NCBI GenBank assembly: GCA_003427395.1
Contig: BFEA01000070.1
Location: 1,047,752 to 1,071,683 of the forward strand
Reading direction: 5' to 3'
DNA length: 23,932 nucleotides
DNA from: Chara braunii
Lineage: Eukaryota > Streptophyta > Charophyceae > Charales > Characeae
Every line of letters starts with the position of its first letter. The stretch's first letter is position 1. Below the pieces are notes generated by a model, which did not search any database, was not told the origin of the DNA, and worked only from the letters and a program-made list of their open reading frames with translations. Of the stretch, positions 1 through 9,838 are shown piece after piece. A program made the translations under genes and the position numbers.

Positions 1-132
1 CTATGTGTGGATGCCCTTAGGAGTTTTCGACCCCTAGGCTGCATTCGCCACCCTCAGAGACCATCCCACCCTTTGGTTTGCGGCACACTTCTCATGTGAC
101 ATAGGATAGACTTGTTGTTGCTTTGTTGCTCG

Positions 133-346
133 CAGACTGAGGCTACTGCCTCTGACATTTCTAGGATTTAGTTGTTCTGCTTTTGCTATTCTTAGGACTT
201 ATACACTAGTCAGTTGTTACCAGACTGAGGCTAGTGCCTCCAACATTCTAGGATCTAGTTGTCACTACTTTCTGCTTTCCTAGGACATGTATGCTAGTTA
301 GTTGTTTTTGCTTTCCTAGGACATGTATGTTAGTTAGTTGCTTCTG
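133..346. repeat. Decayed tandem repeat, 88-bp unit with 37-bp sub-repeat
   Basis: The sequence CAGACTGAGGCTA starts at 133 and again at 221, giving an 88-bp period, and each copy is followed by a TCTAGGAT-TAGTTGT block. Inside the second copy the phrase TGCTTTCCTAGGACATGTAT occurs at 272 and 309 (37-bp period). All copies have diverged by substitutions and small indels. There is no sustained open frame and no known family is recognised. It may be the edge of a larger satellite or LTR lying outside the window. Confidence 0.75.
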
Positions 347-847
347 CTTTCACTTAGGCTGTTAGTTGTGACATTGCTGTTTTGTGGCATTTTATATCCT
401 AGGTTGCATCGCATGGACTCAACATGGAGCTTGCTCCGCATCCTAGACTACTCAGGTTTTTTTTCTTTGGTAGAGCTCCGCTTCTTGGCGGAAGCATGTT
501 TGTATCTAGGCAATCCATCACAGGCCGAGGATCGTGTAGCGGACCTCGCGTTGGCCTGGGAGACCAGCCCCTTGGCCTTTTTTCATAGGCCTGTGTTGTA
601 TTCGGGGTAGGTCAGTCCAGGACGGTACCTCTGTCGGTACCAGCCAGTCCAGTCCAGTCCCGTCAGTCCACTGGGGTATATCCCAGCCATTGTCTGTTTT
701 CACTCTCATTCTTCACTTGCACATTTTGGAGTACGTGCGTTGGAGTACGTGCGTTGGAGTCTTGCGTGGGGAGCTGCGTTGTGCCATCTCGCTCCCCCCC
801 CTTCTTCCTCCATATCCAACTCTGTCACTAGCGGAGCAGTGGGTCCG
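347..847. other. Non-coding stretch with small tandem repeats
   Basis: No convincing gene is seen. A 14-bp unit (GGAGTACGTGCGTT) is repeated at 728-741 and 742-755 with a partial third copy, and a GTCCA-type short repeat lies near 640-670. A 90-codon ATG-initiated frame at 338-610 has a leucine-rich start but no recognisable domain, so it is not called as a gene. Confidence 0.55.
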
Positions 848-1660
848 CTACAGGTCTACACTGGTCCAGTCATGAAATATCAGACAAAAGTCTTTAGGTA
901 CTTCCTCAACTTGCCCTTCCTTGATACCTCTCCTTCCCCCAGCTTCTTGGATCTGTCCAATCTTCCCTCCTTGAGATCCCCCAAGCCAAGCGTCACTGAA
1001 TTGTTTAATGTGTTGTAGGATTTATTTTTTGGATGATAGAAATTTGATTTTTTCTTTAATCTTGTTCCATTGGATTGTGATATCTGTCTGCACTTGTAGT
1101 TTGATTGCTTCTGTCATTTCTGGGCCGTCAATCCTCGCACCTTCCATTTCAAAGGTACAGCGACGGTTCCAGAGGGCCCAGAGAATGCCCCTCCTTCCTG
1201 TTTTAAACAGGTTGTGGGAGAAATCGTCTAGCAGGGCCGGAGACCAGGTCTCACATAAAAGAGATCTCCAGCCCCATGGCCATGCCAACTGAGTATTGAG
1301 GGTGGACCAAATCCTATCCCACCACCGCCATAGCAAAACAACACCTGGGCATTGTAGAAAGATGTGCTCTATGGTCTCCGGAATGTTTCTACTTGGGAAC
1401 GTTGAGATACATAGCTTACACCACGGATGAGCAAGTCTCTTTCTTCTAGTGATGTTCTGTCCATTAGCCAGTCGTTCGTGGGAAGGCAACGATGATCAAT
1501 TTGCCATTGTAGAGAGGCAATCTTCGTTGGCCTGGACTCGATAGTCTTAAGCCATTTGATACTCCTGATGCTTTCCTTACTCACATTCAGGTGCTTCATC
1601 CATCTGCTTTCAACCTGATCTTTCAAGTTCAATCTGGGTTTTAACATTCTGTAGGTAGAT
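848..1660 (-). pseudogene. LINE A ORF2 C-terminus with zf-RVT zinc-binding region
   Basis: The frame beginning MLKPRLNLKDQVESRW runs to about 1440, then a shift moves the reading to the frame containing HPWCKLC, ETIEHIFLQCPGV and LLWRWWDRIW. This Cys-x2-Cys...His-x4-Cys pattern with following Trp-rich residues is the zf-RVT domain found at the end of plant LINE and RT polyproteins. A TAA at 1022 stops the frame, but the same frame continues to a second stop at 848 and includes FHDWTSVDL, which aligns with FKDWTNIEP at the end of LINE B. The natural C-terminus is therefore at 848, and 1022 is a premature stop. Confidence 0.88.
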
Positions 1661-1724
1661 TTGACCGTTAGTGAGTGAAAGGAACGCTCACACTTTCTGC
1701 TACTCCTTACTAGGCTTGAACGTC

Positions 1725-3085
1725 CAATATATTAGGTCCAATGCTAGTTTATTAGTCGGACATGAGGGTTTGAAGGCAATCCAGTGGTTCTTTTGTTTCA
1801 TAACTCTGATCCTGAATACTTGGTCCACTTTCACCCATCTGGTTTCATTGGTTTCCTTTATCTCATAGCTCTGATTGATTGGGAAAATAGAGATTAAAAC
1901 TGATCCTTTTCAATTTAGCAAAATTACATTTCCTATTTGCTGGGGGATCCCATGGATACCCACCCAATCACCTTCCTTGAGTTGGGGGCCTTTCCTGAGA
2001 ATCCTTAGCCATGCTATCGGGATGGCTTCAGTAATTGTTTTAAGTGCATTTTCTGTTCCCTTGCAATATCTTAGCCTTGGCCCAAGGTATGAGATTTGGT
2101 GCCAATCTTTCGTATCTGTGCATCAGATGTCTCATATCCTCAGAATCTCATTCTTTACCCAGCCCTTCCAAGAGGAGTCTGTGTAATGATACGTCCTTCC
2201 TTGTGTATCAGTGATCCATCTGTTGTTGAATAAGGGCTGCTGACAAACTTCCTCCCATCTATTTGGGGCAATTTTGTCTGGTAGAGGCAGTTTGCGCCAA
2301 ATCCTGAGGAGATCTTTCCAAAAGGGATCATTTTTTATATCCATCCTTGTGGCCTGTCGATGGGAGTTCGTTGGCTGATCAACGGTTCTGCCCCTAGGGA
2401 TGGGCCAGTGACGATTCTCCAACCATGTCAGTGGATCTGAACCACTAGGTACCTCCGGGGCTAGTCTCGATATTTGTTCTTCTGCTAGAGTTGCCCATGG
2501 GGTTTCTGGACTTAAAAGTAGTATTTTAATCCACTGAATCGAAAGGGTCATGGCTTGGGTAGAAGGGTCTACAATTCCCAAAACTCCTTTTGCTTTGGGT
2601 TGGATCACCGCATGCCATGCCACTCTGCTTAGTACATTCTTGTGATCGTGATTTCCTCTCCATAGGTATGCCGTTATTTGTCATTGAAGGGGTTTAAGAG
2701 TTGTTTTATCTATTGCCCATACTGCTGATTTGTACCAGAGGGAGGCTAAAATGACGTTGTTAATGACCAGCGATCCTCCTATGATAGAGGTTCGTTTATC
2801 CTTCCATAATTCCAATTTAGCCAATGTTGGTTTGCGTATCCATTCATTATTCTCCGTTGGCTTGCCCATTGCAGAGAGAGAAATGCCCAGGATACTGATT
2901 GGATTTGTTGTTGGAACCCAGTTAATCTTTGGGTGTTCTGGGGGTCTCACTCCCTGATGATGTATCCACCAACCTTGTGTTTTTGTGCCTCAATTGATTC
3001 TCATATCAGAGAGTGCACAAAATTTATCCGTTAGTTCCTTTATTTCTCTTAAATTTTCCTGAGAGGCCTCAATCATCAGGGAGAG
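1725..3085 (-). pseudogene. LINE A ORF2 fragment: end of RT domain and connector
   Basis: The minus frame starts with residues matching the segment just after the FADD motif of LINE B (SDMRIN then a stop, against SDMKVKW). It continues through ILGISLS, LVINNVILASLWYKS, AYLWRG and IQPKAKGVLGIVDPSTQ, the typical plant L1 RT-thumb/connector series, and then LPLPDKIAPNRWEEV and LKEGDWVGIHG. The frame is constant but broken by TGA at 2990, 2681, 2132, 2123 and 1910. In LINE B the residues matching 2990 and 2123 are tryptophan. A TAG and a frameshift follow near 1690-1730. No function remains; identification rests on the ordered blocks and the alignment to LINE B. Confidence 0.88.
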
Positions 3086-3684
3086 GTAACAGCGATTTCG
3101 TCAAAACGGACATTTTATATTTTTTTAACGAAATTGAAATTGTTATTTTCATGTTGATTTTGGTGAATTTTTACGTTTTGAGTACACCATTTTGGGTAGG
3201 TACCCCGCATTTGTTTATAGTTTGTACTCATGTTGACCACAAGTTTTGCATTACTTTTTCACACATTTTGGGGGGTGTTACAGTTTCATTCGCATTTCAT
3301 GAAGCTATAAGGGTCTTCATGATGGGTTTTATTGTACATTTCTATCACATTGATTAACATTTACTATGTTTCGCAATATAATACCAATTATTTTTTGTTT
3401 TTTATTGACAAACGCATAAAGACAAGATAAAAATATTGAATATCATACTCCAAAAACATATATGGCAGGTTCAGTCAATGACACAAAACTCCATGGACAT
3501 CTATAAAAGTTAGAGACATTTCGTGCCACCCACGAATTACGAACAACATTATGTGAATTTTTTCAAAATCCATATACAAGAAAATCGACTTCTTTAGATA
3601 AATACAAAGAAACAATGATGTGGAGTTTGGCTCATGCGACATATGATACATGTGCGCGGAAATATATGTACATAGAGAGACTCC

Positions 3685-3745
<61 letters not shown>

Positions 3746-3987
3746 ACGAAGACAATGTCTATGAAAGTTGGTGTCCTAGACTTCATACACTCGTCTACAC
3801 TACGAATATGTGCAGCCGCACATGATCATACAAAAGGTGAAAATGCGCTTCGACATCGTTTTCAAAAGAAGTAAAATCCGGCACATGACGAAAAAAAACG
3901 ATATGAGTACTCATACGACAGCAGGATCTACTATATTGCTATCTCCGTCTACATGTGCTAAGCTACAACTTTCTCTATAACAAAATG
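3086..3987. other. AT-rich stretch without a gene
   Basis: The base composition becomes clearly AT-richer right after the LINE A truncation point. Short frames on both strands have no recognisable domains, and the frame at 3475-3786 is mainly a translation of the CT microsatellite. No RNA gene or terminal repeats were recognised. Confidence 0.6.
3688..3743. repeat. (CT)n microsatellite
   Basis: An uninterrupted CT dinucleotide run of about 55 bp, which yields Ser-Leu repeats on the plus strand and Arg-Glu repeats on the minus strand. Confidence 0.98.
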
Positions 3988-4545
3988 TCACGAAATGCTA
4001 CAGCGGCGCAATTGAACAAGGTCGTTGCTCATACCGTTGGCTCGACGGAGTACACTCTTTGTAATGTTGAAGTTGGTTGTTAACTCGATTTTTCTGAATT
4101 TGCGGTTGATCCCCGTTGTTTCTTCGCTCTCTATGATGACTGTTGAGATAGAAGCAGTGATGGCAGTCCTCCGAGCAACGAATTCCAACATTGCATCACG
4201 TGCGTGAATACAATATTATTTAACGTGTTGCTTGTACGCTCGCACCATCGAGTCTCCTGCATCACTCCACGGAATCTTTTGTCTTCATGTCTTCGTTGCA
4301 CGTATTGTAAGCCCTTCGTGATATTGTACAGCAACACATGCTATGGTGGCGCTGCATTTCTTTGTCACCGGGGCAGCAACAAGGCCGTAATCGTAGAAGA
4401 CCTCCTTGTATCTTGCGTTCCCGTCCTTCTTGTAATTATTCTTCTTCTGACGGTCGCACACCCCACGAGGTTGTAAATCTTTCTTCTCGCGCTTAGAGGA
4501 TACAAGTGCAGTGACGGTTTGTAATATACAAAATCCCAGGTGACA
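3988..4545 (-). pseudogene. Unrecognised broken coding unit, copy 2
   Basis: The minus strand reads, with at least one frame change, TWDFVYYKPSLHLY, ARYKEVFYDYGLV, IACVAVQYHEGL, GDSMVRAYKQHVK, ARDAMLEFVARR, FRKIELTTNFNI and LVQLRRC, ending at the stop at 3988. These match copy 1 block by block (KPSLHLY/KPSIELWY, FYDYGLV/FYGLGIV, ACVAV/TCVAF, RDAMLEF/RDAMLRF, NFNI/KFNI, LRRC/LRRC). The DNA is also similar (AACATTGCATC at both RDAML sites, offset 778). Copy 2 has in-frame stops, for example between QHVK and YCIH. Function is unknown; it reads as an old tandem duplication. Confidence 0.45.
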
Positions 4546-4765
4546 AGTCCGACGGCGTTACGCTGTCTCCTCAGCTGGTCTGATATCAGTTTCCCCCATT
4601 TGATTGGCGTTCCCCACCAATCTTGTCTTAACTGCCTCTACATCCATTCCGGGTCCATACTGCATGGAAAAAAAAAAAAGGGAGAAAACAAAAACATAGG
4701 CATCACAAATACAGACGAAGTATGAAACTGTGACCGTGAGTTCACGAGTCATTGTGGAACGGCAG

Positions 4766-5347
4766 TCAAAGCGGACACCGACGCAAGACGGACTGCAAGT
4801 TGTTCCGTTTGCCACTTTCGCGCCGTTGAATATGATCGACAATATTAAACTTTGTCATTGTGTTAGTTTTTTTCAGTTTCTGTTTTTGCCCATCTCGGTT
4901 GTGGCATGTCATTAAAGTCGTCGCCACGTGAATGATGATCCTCGACCTTTCGTTGATGAAGCGCAACATTGCATCTCTGATTTTGTTGCATACATGTCTG
5001 ATATACTTCAACGTTGCCCTTTGCATGGTGGTCTCTTGCTTCATCGATGACACCTTCTTTCGTTCAATCCGTGTCGCGCACCGTGTCAGGCCACCATTAG
5101 AACAAAACGCCACGCATGTCACTTATGTCTCACGCCCGCCCTCCCCCCACATATGAACTATCCCCAACCCGTAAAACGCTTTGGTCCACTTGCCACTGCC
5201 TTGCCTTGCGTTGTTTGCATCACTCCCCGTTGTCTTGGCGAGGTTGAAAACTTGTAGGCGCTCCTCGTCGTACCACAACTCAATCGAGGGCTTCAAAACC
5301 GTCCAGTCGATTGCCCGCACACCGACAACTGTTGACCAACTGCTAGG
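4766..5347 (-). pseudogene. Unrecognised broken coding unit, copy 1
   Basis: Minus-strand frame from just after a TAG at 5345-5347 to a TGA at 4766, with one internal TAA at 5123. Residue blocks in order are LKPSIELWYDEERLQVFNL, GKWTKAFYGLGIV, VTCVAFCSNGGL, IRDAMLRFINER, KKTNTMTKFNIV and LQSVLRRC. The family is not recognised and there are no catalytic motifs. The coding reading is supported by a second diverged copy 778 bp downstream on the same strand (3988-4545), which keeps the same blocks in the same order, including the arginine-rich end. It has no ATG at the start of the similarity, so it is probably an exon or a fragment. It may derive from a transposable-element gene, but that is inference. 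Confidence 0.5.
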
Positions 5348-5503
5348 CTACTCAAACAACAATTACTAAGTCAAAAAGGTGAGCCACAAAAGTCCTTCGA
5401 ATGCTTAGATCCCCTAGAATCCCTAACAAAACCCTCAAAAATTCTCTAACACTGTCTTATTCCCTGCCGAACTCTCCTAGGCCTCATGCCCCCAACCTGC
5501 TAG

Positions 5504-6143
5504 GTTACAGGGCAACATGACTCACCCTAGCTCCGACCAGCATCATCCCGACAACAACCCTTGGTTTTCCCTTGGAATTCTCGGCCCAAGGCATCTCCAA
5601 ATCTCTTTACCAGACCTCACGTTCCAACTACCAACAGGTTCCAAGGCAATTCCTCATCACTAGCCAGTGTCGTTGTGACATCGAAAAACCGCAAATCCAT
5701 AAATATAACAACACCAAAGAAGCCTAAAGCAAAATGCAAGAAGTACCCGGAATCCTAAAGCATTCTCAAGACCACCAAAAATATCGAGAACAACAAAATT
5801 ATTTGTGAAAATTGAGAACCAATTAGGATAATTTGGATCCTGATATAATCAAAACCATGTTACCCCAGTGCTATTCAACCGACCATCCTACAACTGCCTC
5901 AACCCACATATCCTCAATACCAAGCTCTATCGGGCTTCACGCCCCCAGCCGCTGGGTTACAGGGCGACGCGATCCACCCTTGCTCCGACCCGCGTTGTCT
6001 TAGTAGCAGCTTGCGGTTAGCCAATGCATTGCCGTCCACCCTAGACAATTCCCCAGATCTCTCTACCAGACCTCAAACCCCTTCATAACTCTGGTCACAG
6101 GGCAGCGCAACCAAACCCCAGTTCCGGCCAGCGTCGTTCTGAC
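5504..6143 (+). repeat. Three diverged ~50-bp direct repeats
   Basis: Blocks beginning GTTACAGGGC or GTCACAGGGC, followed by a CCACCC/CACCCT-like stretch, CTCCGACC and CGT-GT, start at about 5504, 5956 and 6094. The first two copies also share an upstream CATGCCCCCAACC / CACGCCCCCAGCC block and a downstream TCTCTTTACCAGACCTCA / TCTCTCTACCAGACCTCA block, so the larger unit is about 150 bp. No coding frame spans them. Confidence 0.7.
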
Positions 6144-6149
6144 ATCGGC

Positions 6150-7260
6150 CAGCCTTGAACTCGTGGATATGATGGTGAAACCTGCCGTCGGACTATCCGC
6201 TGAATCCACCACCGCAACCAAGGTTTCAAAATATTCGGTTCCCCTCGTGCACTCGTCGTGCTTGACATACCCAGACCACCTAAACCTTCCTCCCGATCCC
6301 CACTCCAACAAGACTTATGACGGCGGAACCACCATCTCCATCGTTGTTGTGCCCTATTTTCGTCCTACCTACTGACCTCCTCGCCAGCAGGACATGTCAT
6401 ATCCTTCCAACTACTAACCCCACTTAGCCAAAAGGCACTCACCCCTACCTATGTGACCCCAACATGGAGGGGTAAGCTAGAGAGAAAAAAACCACCACCA
6501 TCCAAATCCAAATATATCAAACACGATCAAAGCAAAAGCAAGGTACTAGAATACAACTCTGCAGGGCGAAATTTCGGCACTTACGAATTTAGGGTTTTCA
6601 ACTCGATTATAAGATCAATATCCATACACAAAAATTGTTTCAGGAAAAACAAGACTTAGATAAAAAACAGGATTCTACTATTTGAAATCTCAGATTATGA
6701 CATCAGAAGTACAAAACATCAAATTGCGCAGAATAAATTTGAAAAACAAGATTAGGAGATTAATTTTGATGTCCAAATAGACTTACAAATCTTACGGTTG
6801 TGGTTTTCAAATCCAAGGATATAGAAAGTAGCTCATAAATTTTACCAGATGTTGTAATCTGAGGACTAATTTAGATGGTTATATGAGTACAAAACAAAGT
6901 AGTCGATTGTAAACTTCGACCATCAATCTATGAAAAAAAAAAATTATGAATTGAGAATCGGACAAAAATCAGATTTACAGATAATCCGTCGGATGTTGAG
7001 ATCGACATCATTCAATTCACCATCCAAAAAAATATCAGGAAATAAACTAGGTTTCGATTTACAAAACACCAATGAGACATCGCTAACCATCAAATCATCT
7101 ATTGGAGTAGTACTTAGGTTTGAATTCTGAAAAAAATGTTGCACTTAGAGCTCCCGTCGCTATGTGATGCCGCCTTCAACTTCACCTGAAGTCACCAATC
7201 ACTGCAAACCATCACACACCGCTCCGCTCCCGCAGTGCCCTTGTCCAACTGCCCAACTGC
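6150..7260. other. AT-rich stretch without a gene
   Basis: Low-complexity AT-rich DNA, mainly A-rich on the plus strand. Short frames occur on both strands at 6930-7144 but overlap each other and show no domain. No splice-bounded exon, RNA gene or terminal repeat is seen. Confidence 0.55.
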
Positions 7261-7292
7261 TGTCCAGACCAAACTCAGCCCTTGCCTCTTCC

Positions 7293-7300
7293 TATAAAAG
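7293..7300 (+). promoter_or_regulatory. Candidate TATA box
   Basis: CCTATAAAAGGAACC is a good match to a plant TATA box, set in a C-rich pyrimidine context, with CTCTCCGAACGCTG-type sequence about 80-100 bp downstream. No coding region follows that would confirm a promoter, so it could belong to a degraded element or be chance. Confidence 0.3.
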
Positions 7301-7710
7301 GAACCACTCCTCCCCACAACCGGTGCTAGTATAGTCGTACTACCAACCAGAAGAGATTAGTGGGACACCCCTGCCTCCTTGTTACTCTCCGAACGCTGTT
7401 GCGTTGTGAATGACCATGTCAAGCCCGTCAACACAGTTTCACAGCGAATTCAGTCCAACGACCCATGACAGCAAAAAACCGTAGAAGCGAGAGACAAAGA
7501 TTAAACACAGAAGACAAAAAGAGTGGCGTCATAACCCTATGCCACGTGGCGCCCCCCCCCACATGGCTACTCAAACCACACGCCCCTCAAACCACACGCC
7601 CCTCCTGTCTCCACATCCACGGAAGTCCCTAAGAAGCGTCATCGCCACACACGATATTGACCCACTATTCCCTCGTGAAAGCGCCAGCGCAGCTTCGCGT
7701 CTCAACGCGC
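7301..7710. other. Unassigned stretch downstream of the TATA-like box
   Basis: Contains no open frame of note. A CAAACCACACGCCCCT phrase is repeated in tandem near 7573-7605, and a run of C lies near 7550-7560. No primer-binding site or LTR boundary could be identified. Confidence 0.45.
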
Positions 7711-7787
7711 GTTAGTGCACCCGTCGTTTCGGCCCAGGCGAGCGCAGCGCTCCCGGTAGCGCTGCGCCCGCGCCTCACTGCACTAAC
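7711..7787. repeat. GC-rich nested inverted repeat (potential cruciform)
   Basis: An outer pair GTTAGTGCA (7711-7719) / TGCACTAAC (7779-7787) encloses an inner perfect 10-bp pair GCGCAGCGCT (7742-7751) / AGCGCTGCGC (7758-7767) with a 6-nt loop. Flanking AGGCG / CGCCT adds to the inner stem. The segment is much more GC-rich and CpG-rich than its surroundings. It may be a small foldback/MITE remnant or a structured site; no function is shown. Confidence 0.75.
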
Positions 7788-8036
7788 TCGCTGTTCCCCA
7801 TTTGTCTAATACCTTGATTCCTGAATCTTTAGAAATGAATCATCAGGACTACCAAACAGCAACACATGTGCAAAATAAGAATGAATCTTCTGCTAGAACA
7901 TGGAAAGATATATTGCCATATTTTTTGTCTTTTCTGCATGTACTATGTAGTGGAGCGAGGCACAAAGAAACAGGAAAACAACACGTGCAAAATGAGACTG
8001 AATCTTCCGCTAGAACATGGAAAGATACCCCACCAT

Positions 8037-8494
8037 GGGGCTTGTTAGACACTCCTCGGGCGCGTAAAGTCCCCGATGAATTCTTCGTTCCACCTATCCT
8101 CGGGGATGCAGTTGGAAAAAAAAAGTGAAAACACTCCGAAGGAAATTCCTTGGGCTCCGAGGATTCCCCAGCCATTTCTTCCTTTCGCCCAAGGGACCTC
8201 ACGAGGTCCCTTGGGCAAAAGGAATCCGCGTTTCACGGAGAGGAGCGGGCGCATGGGTAGAGAGACGTTACAACCGAGAATCTGGATCGTGGCAGCACCC
8301 TATTGGCTGAAGGCCTCAAGCACATTTGATTTTTTTTTCTTTTCTTTTTTCTTTTCTGACATCGCTCGACGGAAATGTCCTTGGGCGACGTCCCCGAGGA
8401 CAGGTGGAACGAAGGGCCCAAATTTCCTTTTGAACCAAAATGAATTTTTCCTTTTGCCCGAAGATTTCAATAGGAGTGTCTAACGAGCCCCCAT
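8037..8494. mobile_element. MITE-like element inserted in a tandem repeat
   Basis: The ends are GGGGCTTGTTAGACACTCCT at 8037 and its inverted partner, with one internal mismatch, ending at about 8494. A second internal inverted pair is TTCGTTCCACCTATCCTCGG (8085 region) against CCGAGGACAGGTGGAACGAA (8396-8415). The neighbouring uninterrupted repeat copy (around 7905-7945) serves as an empty site: GCCATATTTTTTGTC there, against ACCAT at the left flank and ATATCTTTTGTC at the right flank here. That leaves at most a 2-bp AT duplication. No transposase is encoded, so it is a non-autonomous element. The superfamily is undetermined. Confidence 0.75.
8187..8216. repeat. Near-perfect palindrome inside the MITE-like element
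   Basis: GCCCAAGGGACCTC (8187-8200) and GAGGTCCCTTGGGC (8203-8216) are perfect inverted arms separated by 2 nt. The stem extends to 8181-8222 with one mismatch. It lies near the middle of the element and would form a very stable hairpin. Confidence 0.95.
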
Positions 8495-8650
8495 ATCTTT
8501 TGTCTTTTGTGCATATACTGAGTGGCGGAGCGAGGCCCTATGAACAAAAGGAAAAAAAAAAAAAAAACGACGCGCAGAAAAAGAAACAAAAAACAACACA
8601 TGTGCAAAATCAGAATGAATCTTTCGCAAGCTCGTGGAAAGATACATGGC

Positions 8651-8906
8651 CAGTAGTGGATTCCGAAGTGTGTTGCTATGAACTTGTAATAGAACATTCT
8701 GTCTGCGTGGCACCCACCCGCTACACCACAACCCAAAAAAAGAGTGGGGGAATTCAAACCCAACGAATCTTCCTCCTTCACCCCCCCCCTCCTCCTCCAA
8801 AAAAAAAAAAAAACAACGAATCAAAATGAAACCACACGGGAAAAGAAGGAAGTTCCCGACACCGGGCGCCCTGCACTGATCTGCACGACGCACCAAAATA
8901 AAACAG
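8651..8906. other. Low-complexity spacer
   Basis: C-rich and A-rich homopolymer tracts (near 8780-8815) and no gene. The overlapping minus-strand frame 8480-9040 translates homopolymers and parts of two repeat elements and is not a real gene. Confidence 0.6.
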
Positions 8907-9205
8907 GGAAAATTTTTGAAATGCCCCTGAAGTTTGCATTTATTTGCGGCATGCCCCTCTGACGGCCGACTTACCTTGTCGCGCCCCTCTGACGACGAAT
9001 GATGTTTCCAGAAAACCCCTGGCGTTGTTTGGGCCTCCAACGTGCTTCATATGCCCCTACCGGTACCGGTACCAAATTTTCAGTATGCCCCTACCGGCTG
9101 CCTGTTGAGAACCGGCACAAATGTTTCCCATATGCCCTTACCGGTACCGTCCATCTTTCCAGCAAGCCCCTGTTGCCGTTGTTGACACTTGCAGTCCATA
9201 TGAGG
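8907..9205 (+). repeat. Left arm with TGCCCCT motif array
   Basis: TGCCCCT or a close variant begins at about 8922, 8952, 8982, 9014, 9052, 9086, 9133 and 9175 (spacings about 30, 30, 32, 38, 34, 47 and 42). Several units also contain ACCGGTACCG. The motif may be a repeated protein-binding site such as a transposase site; this is inference. Confidence 0.75.
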
Positions 9206-9390
9206 GAAGAGGAGGGAAGAGGGGGGAAGAGGGGGGAAGAGGGGGGAAGAGGAGTACGGAGGACAAGGACTATGACGATGTTGGACGAGGGAGGAACGAG
9301 GGAAGAGGAGGGAAGAGGAGTAGGGAGGACCTTCGATTCGTTATCATATACCACCTGTCCAACAAACAAGTAAACGAAAAGATGACAACA

Positions 9391-9451
<61 letters not shown>

Positions 9452-9735
9452 CAGATGCGCGCGAGTGCATGGGCGATGACGCCAAGAAGACGGCCATGGT
9501 GATGGTTAGGAGGTCGACGATCAAGGAGGAGGAGGAGAGGGAGGGGTGACAAGGAGAAAGTTGGAGGAGGGAGAACGGGGGAAGAGGAGGGAAGAGGAGT
9601 GGGAAGACAAGGACTACGGCGATGGACGAGGATAGAGGATGGAGGCTGGAGGAGAAGAGAGGAGAGCGACGAGCATGGATGGAGGAGGAGGGAGGAGGGC
9701 GATGAGCATGGGTGGAGGAGGAGTGAGCAGCGATC
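9200..9735 (+). repeat. Purine-rich minisatellites flanking a (CA)n run
   Basis: GGGAAGAGGA-type repeats cover about 9203-9320 and again 9525-9730, both purine-rich on the plus strand. The phrase GACAAGGACTATGACGATG (about 9261) recurs as GACAAGGACTACGGCGATGG (about 9606), so the two blocks share a direct repeat. Between them is an uninterrupted CA microsatellite (9393-9449). Long frames here are translations of repeats. Confidence 0.85.
9393..9449. repeat. (CA)n microsatellite
   Basis: An uninterrupted run of about 57 bp of AC dinucleotides at the centre of the foldback-like element. Confidence 0.98.
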
Positions 9736-9838
9736 CATGGCGCGGCGAACTCGAAGACTGACTGCTGAACCATTTTTCCGTGGCGGCGCATGAAATACCT
9801 ACCATTTTCGAGTTCGAATTCCTGCTGCCACTGCTGCA

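Larger units (their letters stand above)
848..3085 (-). mobile_element. LINE A: 5'-truncated non-LTR retrotransposon (L1-type), dead
   Basis: Reading the minus strand from about 3085 to 848 gives the last part of a LINE ORF2: the end of the RT domain, the connector, a zf-RVT-like zinc region and a C-terminal tail. The endonuclease, the catalytic RT motifs and ORF1 are absent, so the element is truncated near 3085, as usual for aborted target-primed reverse transcription. Similarity to LINE B (13459-20809) is clear along its whole length but only about half of residues match, so the two are different subfamilies and not recent duplicates. No poly-A tail or target-site duplication could be identified below 848. 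Confidence 0.9.
7862..8650 (+). repeat. ~117-bp tandem repeat, three copies, second one interrupted
   Basis: Each unit starts ACA(C)GTGCAAAAT, then GAATCTTC-GC, AACATGGAAAGATA, then a TTTTGTCTTTT and GTGGAGCGAGGC block. Copy 1 spans 7862-7980. Copy 2 spans 7981-8594 and contains the insertion 8037-8494 plus an expanded A-rich stretch. Copy 3 (8595-8650) is partial. The 117-bp offset between the first two GTGCAAAAT sites sets the unit length. Confidence 0.85.

Noticed and set aside
3475-3874. Frames on both strands through the CT run
   Set aside because: The core is (Ser-Leu)n or (Arg-Glu)n from the microsatellite.
7261-7700. LTR retrotransposon promoter/U3 around the TATA-like box
   Set aside because: No primer-binding site, polypurine tract, paired LTR or internal gag-pol frame was found.
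8480-9040. 186-codon minus-strand frame
   Set aside because: It crosses the tandem repeat, homopolymers and the start of the foldback arm, and has Phe runs from poly-A tracts and no domain.
8907-9205. Regular ~30-bp motif spacing resembling a CRISPR array
   Set aside because: Only 7 bp are shared per unit, the array is mirrored in an inverted arm, and the sequence is eukaryotic.
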